Assembly (NCBI GenBank): GCA_002393955.1
Contig: DGSK01000003.1
Coordinates: 44,013-108,012, forward strand
Length of the DNA stretch: 64,000 bases
Reading direction: 5' to 3'
From: Lachnospiraceae bacterium UBA4364
Lineage (GTDB): Bacteria; Bacillota; Clostridia; Lachnospirales; Lachnospiraceae
Below, piece by piece: positions 26,815 through 35,898 of this stretch. A program made the translations under genes and the position numbers. Numbering within the stretch: the stretch's first letter is position 1; every line of letters starts with the position of its first letter. The notes below the pieces were generated by a model. It saw nothing but the letters and a program-made list of their open reading frames with translations. It made no database searches and had not been told where the DNA came from.

Positions 26815-28089
26815 ATGGTAAAAAAAGAGATGATTGCTATGCTTCTGGCAGGTGGCCAGGGCAGCAGACTGGGCGTACTGACCAGGAAGGTTGCAAAGCC
26901 TGCTGTTTCTTTTGGCGGAAAGTACAGGATCATAGACTTTCCCCTGAGTAACTGTATCGATTCCGGTGTTGATACTGTAGGTGTTCTTACACAGTATCAG
27001 CCTTTGCGTCTGAACACGCATATCGGTATCGGTATTCCCTGGGATCTGGACCGCAATGTGGGCGGCGTGACTGTACTTCCTCCTTATGAGAAGAGCACCA
27101 ACAGTGAGTGGTATACCGGTACGGCTAATGCCATATATCAGAATATCGATTATATGGAAAGCTTCAATCCGGAATATGTCCTGATACTTTCAGGCGACCA
27201 TATCTACAAGATGGATTATCAGGTTATGCTTGATTTCCATAAGAAGAACGGTGCAGAGGTTACTTTGGCAGTTATGCCTGTACCTATGGAAGAAGCTAAG
27301 CGTTTCGGTATCGTCATTACTGATGACAATTCCAAGATCCAGGAATTCGAAGAAAAACCGGAGCATCCTCATTCCAATCTTGCATCCATGGGAATCTATA
27401 TCTTCAACTGGAAGACTCTTAAGGAAGCACTGATAGCAAAGGCTGACCAGCCTGCGCTTGATTTCGGTAAGCATGTAATCCCTTACTGCCACAGCAAGCA
27501 GGCACCCATATATGCATATGAGTACAACGGCTATTGGAAGGATGTAGGAACCCTTCATTCTTACTGGGAAGCAAATATGGAACTCATCGACATCATCCCT
27601 GAGTTTAATCTGTATGAAGAATACTGGAAGATCTATACCAAGTCCGATGCGCTTACACCTCAGTACATTTCTTCGGAAAGCAAGGTGGAAAGATGCCTTA
27701 TCGGTGAAGGCGCCGAGATACACGGTGAAGTATACAGCTCCATCATCGGCTGCAACGTAGAGATCGGCAAGGGTGCCGTGGTTCGTGATTCCATTATCAT
27801 GAACGATACCGTTATCGGCGAGGGCTGTGAGATCAATAAGACCATAATCGCAGAGAACACCGTACTTGGTAAAGGCGTAAAGACCGGTACCGGTGATGAG
27901 GTTGAAAACGAGACGGATCCTCATATCTACAATAATGGTCTGGTCTGCATAGGTGAGAAGACTACCATTCCCGATAACGTTACTATCGGTAAGAATTCCG
28001 TTGTATATGGCAAGACTGATGCATCTGATTATCCGGGCGGAGATCTTGGCAGCGGCAAGACATTGATCAAGGAGGGTGAGAAGGCATGA
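26815..28089 (+). CDS. glgC: Glucose-1-phosphate adenylyltransferase, catalytic subunit
   Basis: This 424-residue enzyme makes ADP-glucose from glucose-1-phosphate and ATP, the committed step of glycogen synthesis. It starts with 'AMLLAGGQGSRLGVLT', the G-G-x-G-x-R-L motif, followed by 'KPAVSFGGKYRIIDFPLSNC'. 'ILSGDHIYKMDY' holds the metal-binding Asp, and 'EEKPEHPHSNLASMGIYIF' contributes to the sugar-phosphate site. The C-terminal third is a left-handed beta-helix ('IGCNVEIGKGAVVRDSIIMNDTVIGEGC'). GAGGTGACGAG precedes the ATG. It overlaps glgD by 4 nt, indicating coupled translation. Confidence 0.97.
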   Translation: MVKKEMIAMLLAGGQGSRLGVLTRKVAKPAVSFGGKYRIIDFPLSNCIDSGVDTVGVLTQYQPLRLNTHIGIGIPWDLDRNVGGVTVLPPYEKSTNSEWYTGTANAIYQNIDYMESFNPEYVLILSGDHIYKMDYQVMLDFHKKNGAEVTLAVMPVPMEEAKRFGIVITDDNSKIQEFEEKPEHPHSNLASMGIYIFNWKTLKEALIAKADQPALDFGKHVIPYCHSKQAPIYAYEYNGYWKDVGTLHSYWEANMELIDIIPEFNLYEEYWKIYTKSDALTPQYISSESKVERCLIGEGAEIHGEVYSSIIGCNVEIGKGAVVRDSIIMNDTVIGEGCEINKTIIAENTVLGKGVKTGTGDEVENETDPHIYNNGLVCIGEKTTIPDNVTIGKNSVVYGKTDASDYPGGDLGSGKTLIKEGEKA

Positions 28090-29210
28090 GAGCAATGGGT
28101 ATCATCCTCGCCGGCGGCGGGATGAAAAACAGCAGGATGGGTGAATTGGCAGCAAAGAGAGCCGTTGCGGCTATGCCTGTGGCAGGAAGCTACAGAAGTA
28201 TCGATTTCGCGCTCAGTAATATGAGCAACTCACACATCCAGAAGGTCGCCGTACTTACACAGGACAACGCAAGAAGCCTTAATGAGCACTTAAGCTCATC
28301 CAAGTGGTGGGATTTCGGACGCAAGCAGGGTGGAATGTATGTATTCACACCGACCAGGACACTGGATAATACCGATTGGTATCGTGGAACTGCTGATTCC
28401 ATCGCACAGAATATCGAGTTCATCAAGGACAGCCATGAGCCTTACGTTGTGATCGCATCAGGTGACTGTGTATACAAGATGGACTATGGCAAAGTACTTG
28501 AGTACCATATTGAAAAAAAGGCTGACATTACGGTAGTATGCAAGGAAATGCCGGAAAATGTAAATGTGGACCGTTTCGGCTGCGTACAGACCGACGCTGA
28601 CGGAAGGATCACTGATTTTGAAGAAAAGCCCGTACAGGCTAAGTCAAATACCATTTCCTGTGGTATCTATATCATCAGGAGAAGACAGCTTGTTGAGATG
28701 ATCGAGAAGGCTGCTCTTGAGAACAGATACGATTTCGTAAAGGACGTTCTTATCAGATACAAAGACATCAAGCGTATTTACGCATACAAGATGGATGATT
28801 ACTGGAAGAATATCTCTACGATTCAGGATTATTACGATACAAATATGGATTTCCTTAATCCTGAGATCCGCAAATATTTCTTCAGGACATTCCCGGATAT
28901 CTATTCCAAGGTGGATGACCTTCCTCCCGCAAAGTACAATGTGGGTGTTGAAGTAAGGAACAGTCTGATCGCCAGCGGAAGCATCATAAACGGTGTGGTT
29001 GAGAATTCGGTCATCTTTAAGAAGGCGTTTATCGGAAGCAACTGCACGATAAAGAATTCCATTATCCTGAATGATGTTTATATCGGGGACAATTCTTATA
29101 TCGAGAACTGCATCGTCGAAAGCCGCAGCACCATAAGGGCTAATTCAGTCCAGAAGGGTGAGGAAGGCATCAAGATCGTAGTTGAGAAGAACGAAAGATA
29201 TGTAATTTAA
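28086..29210 (+). CDS. glgD: Glucose-1-phosphate adenylyltransferase regulatory subunit
   Basis: A 374-residue partner of GlgC. It keeps the overall fold ('GIILAGGGMKNSRMGELAAKRAVAAMPVAG', 'VIASGDCVYKMDYGKVLEYH', C-terminal beta-helix), but the nucleotide-binding loop is altered (G-G-G-M-K-N instead of G-G-Q-G-S-R) and 'SGDHIYKMD' has become 'SGDCVYKMD'. These are the usual marks of the GlgD subunit of Firmicutes, which raises GlgC activity rather than catalysing well alone. ATGA overlap with glgC supports a fixed-ratio operon. Confidence 0.95.
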   Translation: MRAMGIILAGGGMKNSRMGELAAKRAVAAMPVAGSYRSIDFALSNMSNSHIQKVAVLTQDNARSLNEHLSSSKWWDFGRKQGGMYVFTPTRTLDNTDWYRGTADSIAQNIEFIKDSHEPYVVIASGDCVYKMDYGKVLEYHIEKKADITVVCKEMPENVNVDRFGCVQTDADGRITDFEEKPVQAKSNTISCGIYIIRRRQLVEMIEKAALENRYDFVKDVLIRYKDIKRIYAYKMDDYWKNISTIQDYYDTNMDFLNPEIRKYFFRTFPDIYSKVDDLPPAKYNVGVEVRNSLIASGSIINGVVENSVIFKKAFIGSNCTIKNSIILNDVYIGDNSYIENCIVESRSTIRANSVQKGEEGIKIVVEKNERYVI

Positions 29211-29255
29211 GGATAAAATTTTCAGAGAAAGGAAACATAGGGGGCAAACGGGGTT

Positions 29256-29528
29256 ATGAATGTAACAGATGTACGCATCAGAATGGTTGACAAGGAAAAG
29301 GAGGGAAAGCTCAGGGCTGTAGCTTCCATCACTATTGATGATTGCTTTGTGATTCATGATATCAAGATCATTGAGGGCGATCATGGGCTGTTCATAGCAA
29401 TGCCCAGCCGCAAGGCTCAGGATGGAACCTACAAGGATATTGCTCATCCTATTAATTCTTCTACCAGGACTGAATTGCAGGAGCTTATCCTGAAGCGCTA
29501 TGAGGCAGCTGCTCAGGAGAGTGTTTAA
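29256..29528 (+). CDS. spoVG: SpoVG RNA/DNA-binding regulator
   Basis: The 90-residue product starts 'MNVTDVRIRMVDKEKEGKLRAVAS' and contains 'VIHDIKIIEGDHGLFIAMPSRK' and 'DIAHPINSSTR', a full match to the SpoVG pattern. SpoVG is a small nucleic-acid-binding regulator affecting sporulation, cell division and surface genes in Firmicutes. It follows glgD by 45 nt and is followed by two tandem terminators. Its place upstream of pth and mfd matches Bacillus-type gene order. Confidence 0.97.
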   Translation: MNVTDVRIRMVDKEKEGKLRAVASITIDDCFVIHDIKIIEGDHGLFIAMPSRKAQDGTYKDIAHPINSSTRTELQELILKRYEAAAQESV

Positions 29529-29621
29529 AAAGAGTTTATTGCGGACGCTTAATTTTCAGAGAAGAACCGCATGGGGAAGGTGTGCACAGGCGCACTGATG
29601 AAAAGGGGTTAAAAGCAGGAG

Positions 29622-29644
29622 GACCGGAATGTACCGGTCTTTTT
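29622..29644 (+). terminator. First of two tandem terminators after spoVG
   Basis: GACCGG (29622-29627) pairs with CCGGTC (29634-29639), followed by five T residues. Confidence 0.85.
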
Positions 29645-29655
29645 GCGTTTATTGA

Positions 29656-29679
29656 GACCGGGAGTGTTCCCGGTCTTTT
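29656..29679 (+). terminator. Second of two tandem terminators after spoVG
   Basis: GACCGGGA (29656-29663) pairs with TCCCGGTC (29668-29675) around a four-base loop, followed by TTTTATT. The stem is similar to the first terminator, so the two may have arisen by duplication. Confidence 0.85.
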
Positions 29680-29712
29680 ATTATGTGTGGTTGCATATTT
29701 TCCGGGCGGTTA

Positions 29713-29721
29713 TGCTATAAT
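29713..29721 (+). promoter_or_regulatory. Extended -10 promoter of pth
   Basis: TGCTATAAT (29713-29721) is an extended -10 in the same ATGCTATAATA context as the glgC promoter. A TTGCAT at 29691-29696 is 19 bp upstream, longer than ideal. Transcription should start about 20 nt before the pth ATG. Confidence 0.65.
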
Positions 29722-29746
29722 ACATATGTTTGCATGGAGGATTAAT

Positions 29747-30343
29747 ATGTATATGGTAGCCGGCCTGGGAAATCCAGGGAAAAAATATGATGGAACAAGG
29801 CATAACTGCGGTTTTGAGACCCTGGATATCCTTATGAAAAAATATGATGTGACTCTGACAGACACACGCAGTAAAGCGTTTTTCGGTAAGTGCATCATAG
29901 AGGGGCAAAAGACTATGCTGGTTAAGCCTCAGACATATATGAATTTAAGCGGTGATGCGATCAGGGGACTCTGCGATTATTACAAAATAGATCCTGAAAA
30001 TGAGCTCATAGTCATATGCGATGACATAAGCCTTGTACCCGGAAACATCCGTGTCCGCAGCGCCGGTTCTGCAGGAGGCCATAACGGGCTAAAGGATATT
30101 ATTGCAAAGCTGGGGACAGATGCTTTTACCAGGGTAAGGATAGGTGTAGGTGAAAAGCCTGCGGGCTGGGATCTGGCTGATTTCGTGTTGGGGCACTTTT
30201 CCGGAGACGATGTGAAGCTTGCTGAAAAAGGCAGGGAGCTCGGGGCGGAAGCCATAGAGCGGATCATCAGCGGTGAGAGTATGGATAAGATAATGAGCAG
30301 ATACAATGTAAAGCAGCATCCGGTGAAAGAAACCAAAGTCTGA
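29747..30343 (+). CDS. pth: Peptidyl-tRNA hydrolase
   Basis: This 198-residue enzyme frees tRNA from peptidyl-tRNA dropped by ribosomes. It starts 'MYMVAGLGNPGKKYDGTRHNCGF', including the catalytic His in 'TRHN'. 'KPQTYMNLSG', 'VICDDISLVPG' (catalytic Asp) and 'GSAGGHNGLKDI' are the other invariant blocks. The frame is open back to 29582, but GGAGG six bases before the ATG at 29747 and the family's usual length fix the start. mfd follows 60 nt later. Confidence 0.97.
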   Translation: MYMVAGLGNPGKKYDGTRHNCGFETLDILMKKYDVTLTDTRSKAFFGKCIIEGQKTMLVKPQTYMNLSGDAIRGLCDYYKIDPENELIVICDDISLVPGNIRVRSAGSAGGHNGLKDIIAKLGTDAFTRVRIGVGEKPAGWDLADFVLGHFSGDDVKLAEKGRELGAEAIERIISGESMDKIMSRYNVKQHPVKETKV

Positions 30344-30403
30344 CAGAAATGTCTGATAGATTTTTCTTAACACTGATGTCAAAATGAGGCAGCAAAGGGA
30401 AGC

Positions 30404-33400
30404 ATGAAGATTTTGAACGAACCGCTGCATGGCCTGGGCTGGTTTGACGATGCCCTTTCCATGATAGACGAGGGGGAGGCAAGGCTCTCGGTATCGGGAG
30501 TGGCGGATTCCGGAAAACTCCATATGATAAGTGCACTGAGTGAGGCAACGGATGTCTCACTGGTTTTGACGTACTCAGATGTGCGGGCCGGACAGTTCGC
30601 TGAGGAGTATCGTTTCTTCGACAGGAACTCGTGCAGATATCCTGCAAAGGATCTTATTTTTTACCAGGCAGACATAAACGGCGGGCAGATGCAGGGCGAG
30701 CGCCTTGGTGTGATGCGCAAGCTCATCGCCGGAGAAAAGGTGACTATATTTACCACTCTTGATGCCCTGCTTGAAAGATGCATTCCCCTTAGTATCATAG
30801 AAGAACATATACTGAAGATAAGCAAAGGCGGCCTGCTGGAAGAGAGGGCGGCAGAGATCCTGCTTACGGAGATGGGGTATACCAGGACCGGAGGTACCGT
30901 GGAGGTACCCGGTGAATTTTCCGTAAGGGGAGGCATCATAGATATTTTCGATGCCACAGGGACTGTTCCATACAGAATAGAACTGTGGGGGGACGAGGTA
31001 GAGTCCATACGCAGCTTTGACGTGAACAGTCAGCGATCAATAGAGGAGCTTGAAGAGGTTACGGTTTTTCCTGCCAGGGAGCTGATACTGGACCGGGAGA
31101 AAAAAGGCGATGGTTATGCTGCCATCAGGGAAGAGATGGAAACTGCGATAAAGGAATTTATGGATGCCATGAAGCCTGAAGAAGCAAGCAGGCTGAAGGT
31201 CCGTCTCGGTGAACTTGAAAACGCCCTGCTTCATGATATTGGAAGTATAAACTATGACAGCTATATAAATTATTTTTATGACGAGACCATATCCCTGCTG
31301 GATATCCTTGCAAAGCGAAAGCACTGTATATTCATTGATGAGCCGGACCGGACCGTGGAGCACGGCAATCTTACGGTGCAGGAGTTTGAGGAGAGCATGA
31401 AGAACCGCCTGAAAGCGGGATATGTCACAAAGGGACAGACTGACATACTGTACTCCGTAAATGACACGATGCACAGGCTGGCTAAGGACAATACGGTCCA
31501 GCTTTCTGACATGGAGCCCCTATCGCCCCTTTTTGAAAATGAAACACATGAGTTCGTAAACATAGTTACCCTCGCTCCGTACAATAATTCTTTCCATGCA
31601 CTTGTGAGCAATCTGAAAAAAATGCGGGACGAAGGCTACAGGGTGGTGATACTTTCGGGATCAAGGTCAAGAGCAAAGCGTCTGGCGGATGACCTGGGGT
31701 ATGAGGATGTGATCTGTGCCTATACCGAAAGGACTGATGTGCCCCTTAAACCAAGGGAGATCATGACGGTATACGGCCATGTGCAGAAAGGCTTTACCTA
31801 TCCGGGGCTTAAGTTTACCGTCATCGCAGAAACGGACATCTTTGGTGCAAGGCAGAAGGGTGTTAAGAAAAAGAAAGCAAAATACAGTCCCGGCAAGCGA
31901 TTGAGGGATCTGTCGGAGCTGCATGTAGGCGACTATGTGATAAATGAGGATTGTGGCGTAGGGATCTACCGTGGCATAGAAGAGGTGGAGGTCGAGTATA
32001 TCCGTAAGGATTACATGAAGATCGAGTATCGTGACGGTGCGTTCCTTTATGTGCCGGCTACGGATTTCGACAAGGTATCTCTCTTTGCGGACAAGGATGC
32101 GAAGAAGCCGAAGCTGAACAAGCTGGGAACCGAGGAGTGGCATCACACCAGGGAAAAAGCAAAGCGGGCAGTGGATGCCATTGCGCAGGAGCTGGTGGAT
32201 CTTTATGCGGAACGCATGCAGAGCAACGGCTACTGCTACAGTACTGACAGCGTGTGGCAGCAGGAATTTGAGGAGATGTTCCCTTATGATGAGACGGAGG
32301 ACCAGCTGAATGCCATCGATGCGGTGAAGGCTGATATGGAAAGCTCCAAGATAATGGACAGGCTGATCTGCGGAGATGTGGGATTCGGTAAAACAGAGGT
32401 CGCCATCCGTGCGGCTTTCAAAGCAGTACAGGAAAATAAGCAGGTGGCTTACCTGGTTCCCACTACCATACTCGCAGAGCAGCATTACACCACCTTCACA
32501 GACCGTATGAAGGGGTATCCCGTGCGTATCGAGATGATCTCCCGCTTCAGGACTGCAGGTGAGATAAAAAAGGTGATCGCAGCGCTTAAAGCCGGCGAGG
32601 TAGATATAGTGATAGGAACCCACAGGCTTTTGTCAAAGGATGTGCAGTATGCGGATCTGGGACTGCTCATCATCGATGAGGAGCAGCGCTTTGGCGTATC
32701 CCACAAGGAGAAGATAAAGCAGCTTAAGAAAAATGTGGATGTGCTTACACTTACGGCGACACCTATTCCCCGTACCCTTCACATGAGCCTTACGGGTATA
32801 AGGGACATGAGCCTTTTAGAGGAAGCGCCGCAGAACCGCCAGCCCATACAGACTTACCTCAGTGAGTACAATGACGAGATGGTAAGGGATGCCATTAACA
32901 GGGAGCTTAACAGGGGCGGTCAGGTGTACTATGTTTCCAACAGAGTAAAGACCATAACCGATGTGGCAGCAGAAGTACAGATGTTAGTTCCAAATGCTAG
33001 GGTGTCATTTGCCCATGGTCAGATGTCGGAAAACAGTCTGGAAGATATCATGCTTTCATTCATACATCATGAGATTGATGTGCTGGTTTCCACCACTATC
33101 ATAGAGACAGGCTTGGATATACCGAATGTTAATACTATAATAATAAGGGATTCGGACAAACTTGGGCTTTCGCAGCTCTATCAGCTTCGCGGCCGTGTGG
33201 GGCGATCAGACCGAACAGCATATGCGTTCCTTATGTATGACAGGAACCGTATACTGAGGGAAACAGCGGAAAAAAGGCTCAGTGCCATCCGTCAGTATAC
33301 GGAGCTGGGGAGCGGATTCAAGATTGCCATGAGTGATCTGGAGATCAGGGGTGCCGGGAACGTATTGGGCAAGGCTCAGCACGGGCAGGTGGAAGCTATA

Positions 33401-33964
33401 GGCTATGATCTTTACTGCAAGATGCTTGAAGGCGCAGTGCTTGAAAAGCGCGGCATCGAGATAGAGAAAAAGGTTGACTGCGAGATAGAGCTAAAGGTCG
33501 ATGCATATCTTCCGGCGGAATACATTCCGGACGAGATGCAGAAGCTCGATATCTATAAAAGGATTGCGGGCATAAGGAGCGAAGCTGACAGAGAAGACAT
33601 ATGTGATGAGCTGGAAGACCGTTTCGGAAAGATACCTCCACAGGCGGATAATCTGCTTAAAGTTTCCACACTTAAGGAAAAGGGCTGCAGGAAATATATC
33701 ACACGGATAAGCGGACGTGAGGGTCACATTACTTTCAGGATGGAGCGTAATGCTCCCGTGGATGTGGCGGAGATCCCTATTTTTCTGAACAGCTTTGACG
33801 GCGATCTGAGATTAAAAACTGTTGGCGATCCAATTTTTACTTTGGTATATAATGACAGCAGCGAGAGCGGACCGCATGGAAGTGCGCTGATGCTGGAAAT
33901 GGCTGATAAGGTACTTAACGGGTTTGACAGTATATTGAAAAAAGAAAGAAAAGAGAGCCGCTAA
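30404..33964 (+). CDS. mfd: Transcription-repair coupling factor
   Basis: This 1,186-residue translocase removes stalled RNA polymerase at DNA lesions and recruits UvrA. Residues ~1-360 form the UvrB-like part ('TRTGGTVEVPGEFSVRGGIIDIFD'). The RNA polymerase interaction domain is near 500-575 ('LHVGDYVINEDCGVGIYRGIEEVEVE'). The RecG-like motor has Walker A 'GDVGFGKTEVAIRA', DEAD-like 'LLIIDEEQRFG', motif III 'TLTATPIPRT' and motif VI 'QLRGRVGRSDR'. A TRCF C-terminal domain ends the protein. Length is normal. It lies directly after pth, as in many Firmicutes. Confidence 0.97.
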   Translation: MKILNEPLHGLGWFDDALSMIDEGEARLSVSGVADSGKLHMISALSEATDVSLVLTYSDVRAGQFAEEYRFFDRNSCRYPAKDLIFYQADINGGQMQGERLGVMRKLIAGEKVTIFTTLDALLERCIPLSIIEEHILKISKGGLLEERAAEILLTEMGYTRTGGTVEVPGEFSVRGGIIDIFDATGTVPYRIELWGDEVESIRSFDVNSQRSIEELEEVTVFPARELILDREKKGDGYAAIREEMETAIKEFMDAMKPEEASRLKVRLGELENALLHDIGSINYDSYINYFYDETISLLDILAKRKHCIFIDEPDRTVEHGNLTVQEFEESMKNRLKAGYVTKGQTDILYSVNDTMHRLAKDNTVQLSDMEPLSPLFENETHEFVNIVTLAPYNNSFHALVSNLKKMRDEGYRVVILSGSRSRAKRLADDLGYEDVICAYTERTDVPLKPREIMTVYGHVQKGFTYPGLKFTVIAETDIFGARQKGVKKKKAKYSPGKRLRDLSELHVGDYVINEDCGVGIYRGIEEVEVEYIRKDYMKIEYRDGAFLYVPATDFDKVSLFADKDAKKPKLNKLGTEEWHHTREKAKRAVDAIAQELVDLYAERMQSNGYCYSTDSVWQQEFEEMFPYDETEDQLNAIDAVKADMESSKIMDRLICGDVGFGKTEVAIRAAFKAVQENKQVAYLVPTTILAEQHYTTFTDRMKGYPVRIEMISRFRTAGEIKKVIAALKAGEVDIVIGTHRLLSKDVQYADLGLLIIDEEQRFGVSHKEKIKQLKKNVDVLTLTATPIPRTLHMSLTGIRDMSLLEEAPQNRQPIQTYLSEYNDEMVRDAINRELNRGGQVYYVSNRVKTITDVAAEVQMLVPNARVSFAHGQMSENSLEDIMLSFIHHEIDVLVSTTIIETGLDIPNVNTIIIRDSDKLGLSQLYQLRGRVGRSDRTAYAFLMYDRNRILRETAEKRLSAIRQYTELGSGFKIAMSDLEIRGAGNVLGKAQHGQVEAIGYDLYCKMLEGAVLEKRGIEIEKKVDCEIELKVDAYLPAEYIPDEMQKLDIYKRIAGIRSEADREDICDELEDRFGKIPPQADNLLKVSTLKEKGCRKYITRISGREGHITFRMERNAPVDVAEIPIFLNSFDGDLRLKTVGDPIFTLVYNDSSESGPHGSALMLEMADKVLNGFDSILKKERKESR

Positions 33965-33983
33965 AGTGGCAGAAAGGGGAATA

Positions 33984-35798
33984 ATGGACGATACAAAGTT
34001 TTGCCCCAGTTGCGGGGATCAGGTTCCGGTAACTACAAAGTATTGTGACAACTGCGGATATGCTTTCCCTAAGGAGACCATACCCGGGGCATCGGTTTAC
34101 ACACCTCCGGTGATGAATGTACAGCCGGCAGTAAACAATGCGCCGGTGGCAAATGCACAGCCGACGGTAAACAATACACCGACAGTGAATGAACAGCCAA
34201 TGGCAAATGCACAGCCGGCGGTAAATAATGTGCCGGAAGCAAATGTACAAACTGCGGTAAATAATATATCTGCAGAAAGTGCACAGCCGGTGGTAAACAA
34301 TGCTCCGACAGTGAATGAACAGCCGGCGGTAAACAATGCTCCGATAGTGAATGAACAGCCGGCGGAAGATAATACTCCTGCAGCAAATACACCGTCGATG
34401 GCAAATATTACTCCGACAGAAAATATCAACGCAGCACAGATAGAAACTGCGAAGCCGGTAGTGAATGAAATACCTGCAGCAAATACACAGTCGATGGCAA
34501 ATATTACTCCGACGGAAAATATCAACGCAGCGCCGATGGAAACCGCGAAAACGGTAGCGAATGATACATCTGCGGAAATTGCACAGCCGGTGGTAAACAG
34601 CTCACCTGTTATGAGTACCGCTTCGATAGATAACGGTATGCCGGAAGTTAGTAATACACAGCCTGTAGCCGACAGTATGTCAAATATCACCATACCCGGG
34701 GAGAACATGCAGGGTAATCAGTTTGACCCACAGGTGCCTACAGGTCAGATGAATGGTCCTCAGATGTCAGGTGTTCAGCAAAATGGTTCTCAGATGAATG
34801 GGCAGCAGCAGGGTGGTCCGGCACTCATGAATCCGGCATATGCCACAGCTACTCCACCTGAAAAGCCGAAGGGGAATGGCTGTCTGATTGCTATTCTTGT
34901 GGCTATAATGATCGTAGTGATAGTGGCAGCACTTGTCGCATCAGCAGCACTGGCCACACAGATTGAAGGACTTGACGACCTGATTTCCGGCAATCCCATA
35001 GGCGGAACGCATAGTTTGGTATTATCAGACACAGAGACTGTTTACATGGAAGTAGGTGATACACATACTATAACAGTTGAAAATATAGATGATTTTTCAA
35101 GCCCACGGGATATAGATTGGGAAGTTGCGGGAGGCGGATATTATTCAAATGATGTAGTACGCATATCAGATAATTATGACGGTTCGGTGACTGTTACGGC
35201 AATGAATCCGGGCAAGACATCGATTATCGTTACCGGGAAAAATGTTGATAAGGAAGAAGGCTATGTTGTAAAGATAGATGTTTCGGAAAAGAACATTGAA
35301 TACGGCAGTTCCCTGTCAGGCGGTGAATTTGCTTATGCAGGTACAGCATGGGAGACTGAGTGGGCACAGTATTATTTTGTCGGTCCTGAGTCAACGGATC
35401 CTGTAATTGGGCAGCTTGAGAATGACTGGGGAATAAACATAATGAACGTAAACGATGGCTGTCTTATGATTTCGGATTATATGAATGATTATGCATATGG
35501 AGATGTGACCTGCACCAAAGTTTCCGAAAATGACCTGTATGCGTCGTCATATTATAATGATATCGCCGGCAGTATCGTTCCCGGGGCAGAGTACTACTGG
35601 TTTACCTATGTGCCGGAAGTGGAAGTGCTGGGCAATAGTGTTGCATCCGGAAATTTATATGATCTAATATTTATGTTCCAGCCGGATGGAACATTAGTAA
35701 TCTATGACAGCGGTTTCGGAATGTTAAGTGCGGCAGAGGAGACTTCGGAATGGCCGAGCTACGCTGATCTGGATAGAAGATTTAATATTGTTTATTAA
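33984..35798 (+). CDS. Zinc-ribbon membrane protein with long Asn/Pro repeat and Ig-like domain
   Basis: The protein starts with a zinc ribbon 'FCPSCGDQVPVTTKYCDNCGYAF' (two CxxC pairs). A low-complexity region of about 200 residues follows, built from degenerate units such as 'VNNAPTVNEQPA', then a Gln/Gly-rich stretch. One membrane helix ('CLIAILVAIMIVVIVAALVA', about residues 305-325) is followed by a predicted outside part: an Ig-like (Big_2-type) segment ('VYMEVGDTHTITVENI...GSVTVTAMNPGKTSIIVTG') and a C-terminal domain I do not recognise. The GTG at 33966 is in frame, but AAAGGGGA before the ATG at 33984 makes that start more likely. The role is unknown; zinc ribbon plus TM plus surface domain is common among Firmicutes envelope proteins. 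Confidence 0.85.
   Translation: MDDTKFCPSCGDQVPVTTKYCDNCGYAFPKETIPGASVYTPPVMNVQPAVNNAPVANAQPTVNNTPTVNEQPMANAQPAVNNVPEANVQTAVNNISAESAQPVVNNAPTVNEQPAVNNAPIVNEQPAEDNTPAANTPSMANITPTENINAAQIETAKPVVNEIPAANTQSMANITPTENINAAPMETAKTVANDTSAEIAQPVVNSSPVMSTASIDNGMPEVSNTQPVADSMSNITIPGENMQGNQFDPQVPTGQMNGPQMSGVQQNGSQMNGQQQGGPALMNPAYATATPPEKPKGNGCLIAILVAIMIVVIVAALVASAALATQIEGLDDLISGNPIGGTHSLVLSDTETVYMEVGDTHTITVENIDDFSSPRDIDWEVAGGGYYSNDVVRISDNYDGSVTVTAMNPGKTSIIVTGKNVDKEEGYVVKIDVSEKNIEYGSSLSGGEFAYAGTAWETEWAQYYFVGPESTDPVIGQLENDWGINIMNVNDGCLMISDYMNDYAYGDVTCTKVSENDLYASSYYNDIAGSIVPGAEYYWFTYVPEVEVLGNSVASGNLYDLIFMFQPDGTLVIYDSGFGMLSAAEETSEWPSYADLDRRFNIVY
34120..34640 (+). repeat. In-gene degenerate tandem repeat
   Basis: Units of 7-12 codons containing AATGCACAGCCGGCGGTAA-like sequence recur through the gene. 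A longer duplication of about 30 codons is visible: 'SMANITPTENINAA' is encoded at ~34395-34440 and again at ~34493-34537. These repeats also create long antisense open frames with no coding merit. Confidence 0.75.
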
Positions 35799-35898
35799 AT
35801 TTCTCACATACAGTCGTGGGAATCCCTTTGCAACTGAACAGAAATACTTCGGCAAATCCGTAAATATATTTGTGAACAGTTCCTAAAAGCGACATAAG

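Noticed and set aside
27190..28095. 301-codon minus-strand ORF inside glgC
   Set aside because: It is the complement of a well-supported coding sequence and has no ribosome site or family match.
34097..34708. 203-codon minus-strand ORF opposite the repeat region
   Set aside because: Repetitive 'FTAGCAFA'-type sequence is an artefact of the in-gene repeat on the other strand.
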